Shown here piece after piece: positions 15,387 to 22,133 of a DNA stretch of 47,636 nucleotides. Under the pieces are notes generated by a model that worked only from the letters and a program-made list of their open reading frames with translations, did no database searches and was not told the origin of the DNA. Every line of letters begins with the position of its first letter. The first letter of the stretch is position 1. Position numbers and translations under genes: made by a program. Location: contig JAZNOM010000052.1 of NCBI GenBank assembly GCA_045580835.1, positions 1-47,636 of the forward strand, written 5' to 3'. Origin of the DNA: UMGS902 sp045580835 (GTDB lineage: Bacteria > Bacillota > Clostridia > Oscillospirales > CAG-272).

Positions 15387-15992
15387 TCACAGTAAATTTG
15401 AATATGAAAGTATTTCGTTCCATAAATTTTGTTTACCTTCGCGCGTTTCTGAAGAAAAGGGAATAATCTTGATATCGTCAGGGATTTTGGCTTTTGTACG
15501 AAGGTCGCTTACAACTTTGGCGGATTCGGTTTTGTTCAGTTTGTCCATTTTGGTTGCGACCACAATAAACGGAATGTCAGCTTGCATAAGCCAATCAAGC
15601 ATCATAAGGTCATCTTTTGTAGCACCTACACGTGCATCAACAAGTTGTACAATAAGTTTTAAAAGGTCAATATTTGGATTGCTTGTAAAGAATCCGTCTG
15701 TAAGTGCAGACCAAGCAGCTTTCTCAGCCGGAGGTCTTTTAGCAAAGCCGTATCCGGGAAGGTCAACGAGAAAGAGCTTTGAATCTACTTCGTAAAAGTT
15801 AACTGTTATTGTTTTTCCGGGTGCACTGCTGACACGCGCCAAGGATTTTCTGCCAAGCAGAGTGTTTATAAGCGAACTCTTTCCTACATTTGAGCGTCCT
15901 GAAAAGGCAATCTGAGGAATCGCTTTTTTAGGGAATTGTTTGGGCAGACCTGCGCTTATGCGCAATTCCGAATTCTGTACGTTTACAGCCAT
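15387..15992 (-). CDS. engB: Ribosome-biogenesis GTPase EngB (YsxC/YihA)
   Basis: An essential GTPase needed for late assembly of the 50S subunit. The 201 residues carry G1 GRSNVGKSS near 32, G2 threonine in GKTITVNFYE, G3 DLPGYG near 77, G4 TKMDK near 147 and G5 FSSETREG near 179. ATG 15992 follows GGAG, and that SD overlaps the lon TAG stop, giving translational coupling. The lon-engB pairing is conserved across Firmicutes. Confidence 0.96.
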   Translation of the reverse strand: MAVNVQNSELRISAGLPKQFPKKAIPQIAFSGRSNVGKSSLINTLLGRKSLARVSSAPGKTITVNFYEVDSKLFLVDLPGYGFAKRPPAEKAAWSALTDGFFTSNPNIDLLKLIVQLVDARVGATKDDLMMLDWLMQADIPFIVVATKMDKLNKTESAKVVSDLRTKAKIPDDIKIIPFSSETREGKQNLWNEILSYSNLL

Positions 15993-16001
15993 TTAAGTCT
16001 C

Positions 16002-18419
16002 CTATACCGATGTGCGTATGCGCTTGAGGTCGGCAACATTTTTAACATCGTTTTTTGTATCTGTTTTTACTTTAATAGCGGTTTTTTTGTCAATGGATTT
16101 TTTAACAAGTGCATTTTCGAGTACATCATCAAGCGTTTTACAAGGGATGAAATTCAAATGCGCACGCGCTTCTTCGTCGATTTTTTCTAAATCTTTGACA
16201 TTGTCAAATGGAATTATAACGGTTTTGATTCCGGAACTGTATGCAGCCATGGTTTTTTCTTTCAAGCCACCAATCGCAAGAGTTTTGCCACGCAAACTAA
16301 GCTCGCCGGTCATAGCAACATCGCGTTTTACCGGAGTACCTGTGAGGGCGCTTACAAGTGCGGTAACAATTGTTACGCCTGCGCTTGGGCCGTCCTTGGG
16401 AACAGCGCCTTCGGGGAAGTGAATATGTATATCCTTTGTTTTATGAAAATCGGTTTCGATTCCATGCTTTTTAGCGATAGAACGAACATAGCTAACTGCG
16501 AGTTTGGCAGATTCCTTCATTACATCGCCAAGTGAGCCGGTAAGCTCAATTTTTCCGTCGCCGTCAAGTACCGCAACTTCAATTTTTAGCATGTCACCGC
16601 CGACTGATGTATAAGCAAGTCCGTTTACCACGCCAATTTCATCATGGTCAGCAAGCTTTTCAAGGATACACTTTCTTGCACCAAGGTAACTCTTGATATC
16701 AGTGTTCTTTATAGAAACTTTTTCAGCGCCTTCGACAAGAGCTTTCGTTGCTTTGCGGCAGAGCGCAGCAATTTCTCGCTCAAGATTACGCACACCTGCT
16801 TCGGATGTATAGTAGTCTATAATTTCGGCAATAGCGGTTTGAGTAATATTAAGCTGCTTTTTATTAAGTCCGTGTGCTTTAAGCTGCTTGGGGATAAGAT
16901 GATTCTTCGCAATTTTAAGCTTTTCGGTACGTGTGTAAGCGTTAAGCTCAATAACTTCCATACGGTCGATAAGCGGGCGCGATACAGTTTCGAGTGTATT
17001 TGCTGTAGCAATAAAGACACATTCGGAGAGGTCGATGGGCATTTCGACAAAGTGGTCACGGAATGATTTGTTTTGCTCACTGTCGAGAACCTCGAGCAAC
17101 GCTGATGATGGGTCGCCGTGTGCATCACAGGTGAGTTTGTCAATTTCGTCAAGCAAAATCAAAGGATTCATCGTTCCAACTTTTTGGAGTGCTGAAACTA
17201 TACGGCCGGGCATAGCGCCTACGTAAGTTTTTCTATGGCCGCGAATGTCAGATTCGTCGCGTATACCGCCGAGTGAAACACGAATATATTTTCGTCCGAG
17301 CGACTCTGCGATTGAAGAGGCAATAGAGGTTTTTCCAACGCCGGGAGGGCCTACAAGACAGATAATCTGACCGCCCTTTTTGCCGGAGAACTGTGTTGAA
17401 GCGAGAAATTCAAGAATGCGCTCCTTGACATCGTTCATACCGTCGTGGTCACGTTCGAGGATTTCTTTAGCCTTTTTTATATCACAAACCGTTTCGGTAT
17501 ATTTGCCGAATGGGATATCAAGACATTCTTCAAGATAGTTGTGAAGCACTGTGCTTTCGGCAGAACCGTAAGGTGTTTTTGCAAGGCGAGTGGTTTCCTT
17601 GATTAGTTTTTCCTCAATTTCTTTTGGGAGCTTTGCATCGTCGATGCGGTCAAAAAATTCATCAACTTCGCTTTGAGCATCATCGCCAAGCTCATTTTGT
17701 ATAACTTTTATTTGCTCGCGCAGATAGAAGTCACGCTGATTATCGTCAAGCTTTGCGCGAACCTTTTTATGAATATCCATCTCGCAACGCAGAATTTGCT
17801 CTTCGTGCTCAAGCATTGAGAGTATCTCTGCAAGTCTGACTATGGGGTCAAGCTCTTCGAGTATCTCCTGCTTATCTTCAAAACGTATAAGTATATTTGC
17901 GGCGATGAAGTCGGCAAGAAGTCCGGGGTGATTGATAGTGCGCACTGAATATATCATTTCGTCCGAAATCTTCGGCATAAGCGATGTTACGCGCTCAAGT
18001 GCAGAAAATGCTTGGCGAACAAGCGCTTCACTGTAAACGCCATCATCTACTTCGGCAGTTTCGGCACTGCTTACAAGTGCGCTTAAATATCTGTCATTAT
18101 CAGTATATTGAAGAACAGTTGCACGGTTTTTCCCTTCAAGGATAACACGAATATTTCCTTCTTTTGTTTTTACCGATTGCTTGATTTTTGCGATTGTGCC
18201 TACTTTGAAAAGATCATCGGGTGTAGGTTTTTCTACAGAAACATCCTTTTGTGCTATAAGCATTATGCATCCACCGAGACGCTCGGCGGCACGAATTGCG
18301 TGAATTGATTTGTCGCGTGCGACTTCTATACTCATAGGTATAGATGGGAACGCTACCATGCCGCGCAGCGGCACGACGGGGAGATTGATTTGTTCGTTTG
18401 AGTTTGTGCAATAAGACAT
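16002..18419 (-). CDS. lon: ATP-dependent Lon protease (LonA)
   Basis: A hexameric cytosolic protease that degrades misfolded and regulatory proteins. From ATG 18419 it has 805 residues. The order is the N-terminal substrate domain (LPVVPLRGMVAFP), a coiled region, the AAA+ module with Walker A GPPGVGKTS near 360 and Walker B ILLDEIDK near 420, and the protease domain. The Ser-Lys dyad is in PKDGPSAGVT (near 680) and AIGGLKEKT (near 725). The open frame runs up to a TTG at 18473, but residue 19 is the only start that yields a normal Lon N-terminus. Its SD is unusual (see the leader feature). It heads the ten-gene operon. Confidence 0.96.
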   Translation of the reverse strand: MSYCTNSNEQINLPVVPLRGMVAFPSIPMSIEVARDKSIHAIRAAERLGGCIMLIAQKDVSVEKPTPDDLFKVGTIAKIKQSVKTKEGNIRVILEGKNRATVLQYTDNDRYLSALVSSAETAEVDDGVYSEALVRQAFSALERVTSLMPKISDEMIYSVRTINHPGLLADFIAANILIRFEDKQEILEELDPIVRLAEILSMLEHEEQILRCEMDIHKKVRAKLDDNQRDFYLREQIKVIQNELGDDAQSEVDEFFDRIDDAKLPKEIEEKLIKETTRLAKTPYGSAESTVLHNYLEECLDIPFGKYTETVCDIKKAKEILERDHDGMNDVKERILEFLASTQFSGKKGGQIICLVGPPGVGKTSIASSIAESLGRKYIRVSLGGIRDESDIRGHRKTYVGAMPGRIVSALQKVGTMNPLILLDEIDKLTCDAHGDPSSALLEVLDSEQNKSFRDHFVEMPIDLSECVFIATANTLETVSRPLIDRMEVIELNAYTRTEKLKIAKNHLIPKQLKAHGLNKKQLNITQTAIAEIIDYYTSEAGVRNLEREIAALCRKATKALVEGAEKVSIKNTDIKSYLGARKCILEKLADHDEIGVVNGLAYTSVGGDMLKIEVAVLDGDGKIELTGSLGDVMKESAKLAVSYVRSIAKKHGIETDFHKTKDIHIHFPEGAVPKDGPSAGVTIVTALVSALTGTPVKRDVAMTGELSLRGKTLAIGGLKEKTMAAYSSGIKTVIIPFDNVKDLEKIDEEARAHLNFIPCKTLDDVLENALVKKSIDKKTAIKVKTDTKNDVKNVADLKRIRTSV

Positions 18420-18453
18420 TTTATATAATCTGCGGCTTATGCCGCAGTCCTTT
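18420..18453 (-). promoter_or_regulatory. lon leader: SD abutting a hairpin before the start codon
   Basis: On the minus strand AAAGGA (18453-18448) is directly followed by CTGCGGC-ATAA-GCCGCAG (18447-18430), a perfect 7-bp stem with a four-base loop, then ten bases (ATTATATAAA) to ATG 18419. The linear SD-start distance is 28 bases, too far; with the stem folded it becomes about ten. No other SD is visible. The same arrangement occurs before topA. Confidence 0.5.
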
Positions 18454-18479
18454 CGCAAACAATAATACTTCAATTTATT

Positions 18480-18508
18480 AGTATAACATATACTTTTACG
18501 GATTTCTA
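18480..18508 (-). promoter_or_regulatory. Probable promoter of the lon operon
   Basis: Read on the minus strand, TAGAAA (18508-18503) and TATACT (18485-18480) are 17 bases apart; the -10 is good, the -35 matches four of six bases. Transcription would begin near 18473, giving a leader of about 54 bases. No CIRCE repeat (HrcA site) is seen. Confidence 0.4.
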
Positions 18509-18588
18509 TAGTAAAAATGAAAAAATCACGAAAAAAACGTGTGAAATGCAGCTGAAATCTATTAAAAGAAAATTTTTATAAAAAACGC

Positions 18589-18617
18589 TTGACAAATGAG
18601 AAAAAGCGTGGTAATAT
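18589..18617 (+). promoter_or_regulatory. Strong sigma-A-type promoter of infC-rpmI-rplT
   Basis: A consensus TTGACA (18589-18594) and TAATAT (18612-18617) are separated by 17 bases. Transcription should start near 18624, about 140 bases before the infC start, leaving room for the structured leader. Confidence 0.85.
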
Positions 18618-18623
18618 CATTGG

Positions 18624-18740
18624 GTACAACAAAGAAGAACAACTCCGTTCTCACCCCGGTGGCTGGAAGTAACCGCGGTTAATACATTATTGTCAGGCTT
18701 GGCGATGTTTTGTGTGCGGAGAGTTTTTCTTCGCATTTTT
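18624..18740 (+). promoter_or_regulatory. infC operon leader with attenuator-like terminator (L20-leader type)
   Basis: The leader ends in a hairpin: TGCGGAGA (18715-18722) pairs with TCTTCGCA (18728-18735) around GTTTT and is followed by five T, then more T. CTCCG at 18643-18647 could pair with CGGAG (18717-18721) in the 5' arm of that hairpin and act as an antiterminator. A GC-rich block (18653-18680, with palindromic AACCGCGGTT) lies between. In Bacillus, L20 binds the infC leader and causes termination; this leader is placed and built the same way, but I cannot show L20 binding. Confidence 0.6.
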
Positions 18741-18762
18741 TAGTTTTTTGGAGGTGTTTTTC

Positions 18763-19281
18763 ATTAGCACAAAGGATACTACGCTGATTAATGATGATAT
18801 CAGAGCCAAAGAAGTACGTGTAATCGGAGCAGACGGAGAGCAGGTTGGTATTTTGCCGCTTGATGATGCTAAAGAACTTGCATACGACAAGGGACTCGAC
18901 CTTGTGCTGATTTCTCCTCAGGCAGAGCCGCCTGTTTGCCGCGTAATGGACTACGGCAAATATCGCTTTGAAAAAGAGAAGAAGCAAAAAGAAGCTAAAA
19001 AGAAACAGCAGATTGTCAAAGTCAAAGAAATTCAGCTTTCCTGCAGAATTGATACACATGACTTTGAAACTCGCGCAAATCATGCACGTAAATTCCTTGA
19101 GGGCGGCGATAAGGTAAAGGTTATCGTTCGTTTTAAGGGACGTGAAATGGCACATCAGGATCTCGGTCGTGCAATGCTTGAAAAATTCATTGCGGCTTGT
19201 GCTGATGTTGGTGCATCAGAAAAGGGTATTTCTCTCGACGGCAGATTTATGTCTACCATCATCGCACCTAACAAAAAATAA
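18763..19281 (+). CDS. infC: Translation initiation factor IF-3, ATT start
   Basis: Binds the 30S subunit and rejects wrong start codons and initiator tRNAs. The 172 residues show the N-domain (LINDDIRAKEVRVIG), the linker with VCRVMDYGKYRFEKEKKQK, and the C-domain (QLSCRIDTHDFETRANHARKF shown in part as CRIDTHDFETRA, then VKVIVRFKGREMAHQ). The start is ATT at 18763: GGAGGTG at 18750-18756 is the only SD, seven bases upstream, and the following residues STKDTTLINDDIR match family N-termini. Upstream in-frame GTG (18712) lies in the leader terminator and would add 17 unrelated residues. AUU starts are a known infC feature that lets IF-3 repress itself. Confidence 0.95.
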   Translation: MSTKDTTLINDDIRAKEVRVIGADGEQVGILPLDDAKELAYDKGLDLVLISPQAEPPVCRVMDYGKYRFEKEKKQKEAKKKQQIVKVKEIQLSCRIDTHDFETRANHARKFLEGGDKVKVIVRFKGREMAHQDLGRAMLEKFIAACADVGASEKGISLDGRFMSTIIAPNKK

Positions 19282-19341
19282 GTTTATAAGTTCTTTTTGA
19301 ATTTATATAAAACAGTTAATACTGAAAAAGGAGATATAACC

Positions 19342-19536
19342 ATGGGAAAGATCAAGACACATAAGGCGTCGGCTAAAAGATTTAGCGTTACCGGCGGCGG
19401 AAAAGTAAAAATGAACCATTCGCAGCATCGCCACAAGCTCGGCATTAAGACTGCTAAGCGTAAGAGAAGCCTTCGTAAGGGTGCATACCTTAGCACTTCG
19501 ATGGCTCCCACCATCAAGGCGCTTATCCAGAAGTAA
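19342..19536 (+). CDS. rpmI: 50S ribosomal protein L35
   Basis: A 64-residue basic ribosomal protein. It begins KIKTHKASAKRFSVTGGGKV and contains HRHKLGIKTAKRKRSLRKGA, the classic L35 pattern (quoted blocks are separate). ATG 19342 follows AAAAGGAGAT at ideal spacing; the frame extends upstream to 19297 without SD support. It lies between infC and rplT in the universal order and should be co-transcribed with them. Confidence 0.97.
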   Translation: MGKIKTHKASAKRFSVTGGGKVKMNHSQHRHKLGIKTAKRKRSLRKGAYLSTSMAPTIKALIQK

Positions 19537-19579
19537 TCGCTGCTATCTAAAAATCAGTTAATTTGGAGGATTAAATAAA

Positions 19580-19933
19580 ATGGCAAGAGTTAAGGGCGCT
19601 ATGATGACGCGCAAGAGAAGAAAGAGTGTACTTAAGGCTGCTAAGGGTTATTGGGGTGCAAAGAGCAAGCACTTTAAGATGGCTAAGCAGGCCGTTCTCA
19701 AGAGCGGTAACTATGCTTTCACCGGCAGAAAACTCAAGAAGAGAGATATGCGTTCTCTCTGGATCACCAGAATTTCCGCACAGGCAAAGGTTTGCGGTAT
19801 GAACTATTCCACTCTTATGCACGGTCTCAAGAAGGCTGGCATCGACCTCAACAGAAAGATGCTTGCAGAGATTGCTGTTTATGACAAGGAAGCGTTTGCA
19901 GCTATCGCAGAAAAAGCTAAAGCTGCACTTTAA
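19580..19933 (+). CDS. rplT: 50S ribosomal protein L20
   Basis: A 117-residue early assembly protein of the large subunit that binds 23S rRNA. It starts MARVKGAMMTRKRRKSVLK, has the basic helix YWGAKSKHFKMAKQAV, and the globular part WITRISAQAKVCGMNYS near 75. The SD TTGGAGGA precedes ATG 19580. In Bacillus L20 represses its own operon through the infC leader, which is consistent with the leader seen upstream. A strong terminator follows. Confidence 0.98.
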   Translation: MARVKGAMMTRKRRKSVLKAAKGYWGAKSKHFKMAKQAVLKSGNYAFTGRKLKKRDMRSLWITRISAQAKVCGMNYSTLMHGLKKAGIDLNRKMLAEIAVYDKEAFAAIAEKAKAAL

Positions 19934-19943
19934 TTACAAAATT

Positions 19944-19969
19944 AAAAACCCGGTATATACCGGGTTTTT
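19944..19969 (+). terminator. Terminator after rplT
   Basis: A perfect 26-base palindrome, AAAAACCCGGTAT (19944-19956) with ATACCGGGTTTTT (19957-19969). The GC core with a flanking T run is a good intrinsic terminator and would work in either direction. It closes the infC operon. Confidence 0.9.
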
Positions 19970-19993
19970 AGCGTTTTATTGGGAGTTTTATCA

Positions 19994-20821
19994 ATGCAAG
20001 AACTGACATATATAAGTAGCAGAAACAACCCGTATGTGCAAAAATATGCCAAACTTTCGGATAAAAAATATCGCGAAAGTGAAAAGCTTTTTTTGGTTGA
20101 AGGGGCTAAACTTTTTGCTGAAGCTATTGAAAATGACATCAAACTAGAGGCGGTTTTATTTTGCGAAGGAAAAAACAACGAGATTGCTTTGCGCACATAC
20201 GAGAGTATAAAAGGTAAAGAGGAATATCGAAATGTTGTTTTTCTTTGCCTTTCTGAAAGTGCATTTTCGAAAATCAGCACCGAAAAATCTCCCGATGGCG
20301 TAATATGTGTTGCAAAACATCTTGACAATTTAAAATTTTATAATAAAATAGAAAAGAATGACGCACAAAAATATAGCGGTGAAAAGATTATGATGCTATA
20401 CTCGCTTCGCGATCCCGGTAATGTGGGCACCGTTGTAAGAAGTGCGGCAGCTTTTGGGTTTGATAGACTTATCGTCAGTGCTGATACTGCGGATATGTAT
20501 AATTCAAGAGCAATGCGCGCCTCAATGGGTGCATTTTTTAAGATGAAAATTGATGTTGTAAGCGATTTTTCGTCTGCTGTTGACTCTCTTACCAAGGTTG
20601 GTAGAAGAGTGCTTTGCGCAGAACTTCGTGAAGGCGCTAAATCGCTTGATGACATTGAGGTTTTAAAAAACGATTGCTTTGTTATCGGTAACGAGGGGCA
20701 CGGTATTGACATTGAAATATCCAAAAAGTGTTCTGCGAGCGTTTATATACCGATAGCACCGAATTCCGAGTCGCTTAACGCGGCTATCGCCGCTTCAATA
20801 ATTGCATTTGTTCAAAAATAA
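19994..20821 (+). CDS. TrmH/SpoU family RNA 2'-O-methyltransferase
   Basis: A SAM-dependent ribose methylase of the knotted SPOUT fold. From ATG 19994 it has 275 residues: an N-terminal substrate-binding domain (SSRNNPYVQKYAKL, EKLFLVEGAKLFAEA) like RlmB/TsnR proteins, then the SpoU motifs LRDPGNVGTVVRSAAAFGF near 135, FVIGNEGHGI near 230 and IPIAPNSESLNAAIAASI at the end. TTG 19979 would add five residues, but GGGAG at 19981-19985 supports ATG 19994. The family in this position (after rplT) probably methylates 23S rRNA; the exact nucleotide is unknown. Confidence 0.92.
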   Translation: MQELTYISSRNNPYVQKYAKLSDKKYRESEKLFLVEGAKLFAEAIENDIKLEAVLFCEGKNNEIALRTYESIKGKEEYRNVVFLCLSESAFSKISTEKSPDGVICVAKHLDNLKFYNKIEKNDAQKYSGEKIMMLYSLRDPGNVGTVVRSAAAFGFDRLIVSADTADMYNSRAMRASMGAFFKMKIDVVSDFSSAVDSLTKVGRRVLCAELREGAKSLDDIEVLKNDCFVIGNEGHGIDIEISKKCSASVYIPIAPNSESLNAAIAASIIAFVQK

Positions 20822-20839
20822 GTTTTAGGAGGTTTGCTT

Positions 20840-22099
20840 ATGAGCGAGAGTTTATACTGGACATGGTTGTCGTTAAAACTCGGAGATGCGAGTCCGTATC
20901 TCAATACTCTTGTTTCAAGATATTCTTCTCCTAAAGAAATTTATGAAGCGGCAAGCAGTGAGATTTTATCGCTTGAAAAAATACCCGAGTCTGTCAAAAT
21001 AAGACTTACTGATAAAAAGCTTGAACGTGCCGAGAGGATACTTGCTGATTGTAAGAAGCAAGGCATAGGGATTATGACTTATGCAGACCCGAGGTACCCT
21101 CGTATTTTGAAGTATACGAGCAATCCGCCTGCGGTCATTTATTTTAAAGGCCGACCTCTGGATTTTGATAACAAATTCTGCGTTGCCATAGTTGGCACCC
21201 GATCTATGAGCGACTATGGCAGAGATATGGCGTATAAATTTGCCTACGAACTTGCTTCGGCAGGTGCGATTGTGGTTAGTGGCATGGCACTTGGTGTCGA
21301 CGGTATGGCCGCTGCAGGTGCGCTTGATGCACAGTCGCAAACAGTTGCTGTCCTTGGTGGCGGTGCAGATGTTATATATCCAAAGGTTCATAAAAAGCTA
21401 TATAATAGCATATTAAAAGACGGACTCGTTTTAAGCGAATATCCACCAGGAGCATCATCGGACGGAAATCATTTTCCAAAACGAAATCGAATAATCAGCG
21501 GACTTGCCCGTTGTACGCTTGTTATTGAATGTCCTAAACCAAGCGGGGCATTGATAACGGCAAAAGATGCTGCAAGGCAAGGCAGACCGGTATTTGCGCT
21601 TCCCGGTGCTATAGGTGCAGAAAACAGTGTAGGCACAAATGAATTGATAAAATCAGGCAAAGCTAAAATGGCTACTTCGGTTGACGATATTATCGGTGCA
21701 TTTAAGCAATCTGCTTTTCCTGACCTTGATATTAACGCTATAGGCGAAATGCGTTATGATTCAAAGAAAGCGGCAAGTCGCTATGGCGTTGAGTCTAAAA
21801 AAGACACCCGCAAAAAGGTTCGTATCAATCAGAATTCGTACAATGAAGAAGATTATAGCGAGCCTGCATATGCAAGCAGCTTTGAAAATGAACAAGCAGA
21901 AACTCCTAAAGAGTTTGCAACGCTTTCTGTTCCCGAAAAACAGGTTTATGACTGCATTCCCGAGCAGGGAGATGTCGGTATGGATTTGATAGTATCTTCG
22001 ACCGGACAAAGCGTTTCGGATGTAACCATGCACCTGCTTTCACTTACGCTTAAAAATGCAGTTGTCGAGCTCCCCGGCAACAGATACCGCAGAACATAA
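20840..22099 (+). CDS. dprA: DNA-processing protein DprA (Smf)
   Basis: Binds incoming single-stranded DNA and loads RecA during transformation; it is also kept in many species not known to be naturally competent. The 419 residues contain an N-terminal helical domain, then the Rossmann-like DprA core with VAIVGTRSMSDYG near 115, SGMALGVDGMAAAGAL near 150, LGGGADVIYP near 173 and FPKRNRIISGL near 210. A polar linker (about 300-355) leads to a C-terminal winged helix. ATG 20840 follows AGGAGG. The dprA-topA-trmFO order is common in Firmicutes. comF and a ComEC-like domain protein also occur in the window. Confidence 0.95.
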   Translation: MSESLYWTWLSLKLGDASPYLNTLVSRYSSPKEIYEAASSEILSLEKIPESVKIRLTDKKLERAERILADCKKQGIGIMTYADPRYPRILKYTSNPPAVIYFKGRPLDFDNKFCVAIVGTRSMSDYGRDMAYKFAYELASAGAIVVSGMALGVDGMAAAGALDAQSQTVAVLGGGADVIYPKVHKKLYNSILKDGLVLSEYPPGASSDGNHFPKRNRIISGLARCTLVIECPKPSGALITAKDAARQGRPVFALPGAIGAENSVGTNELIKSGKAKMATSVDDIIGAFKQSAFPDLDINAIGEMRYDSKKAASRYGVESKKDTRKKVRINQNSYNEEDYSEPAYASSFENEQAETPKEFATLSVPEKQVYDCIPEQGDVGMDLIVSSTGQSVSDVTMHLLSLTLKNAVVELPGNRYRRT

Positions 22100-22104
22100 A
22101 AATG

Positions 22105-22133
22105 AAAGGAACTGCTTTTGCAGTATTTGAATA
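22105..22133 (+). promoter_or_regulatory. topA leader: SD abutting a hairpin before the start codon
   Basis: AAAGGA (22105-22110) is directly followed by ACTGC-TTTT-GCAGT (22111-22124), then ATTTGAATA and ATG 22134. The linear distance from SD to start is 23 bases, but only nine once the stem is folded. The start is certain because MANLVIVESPAKA is the standard TopA N-terminus. It parallels the lon leader in this window. Confidence 0.5.

Noticed and set aside
18712..18762. GTG 18712 as the infC start
   Set aside because: The codon lies within the leader terminator, has no SD, and would add 17 residues without similarity to IF-3; ATT 18763 has a strong SD.
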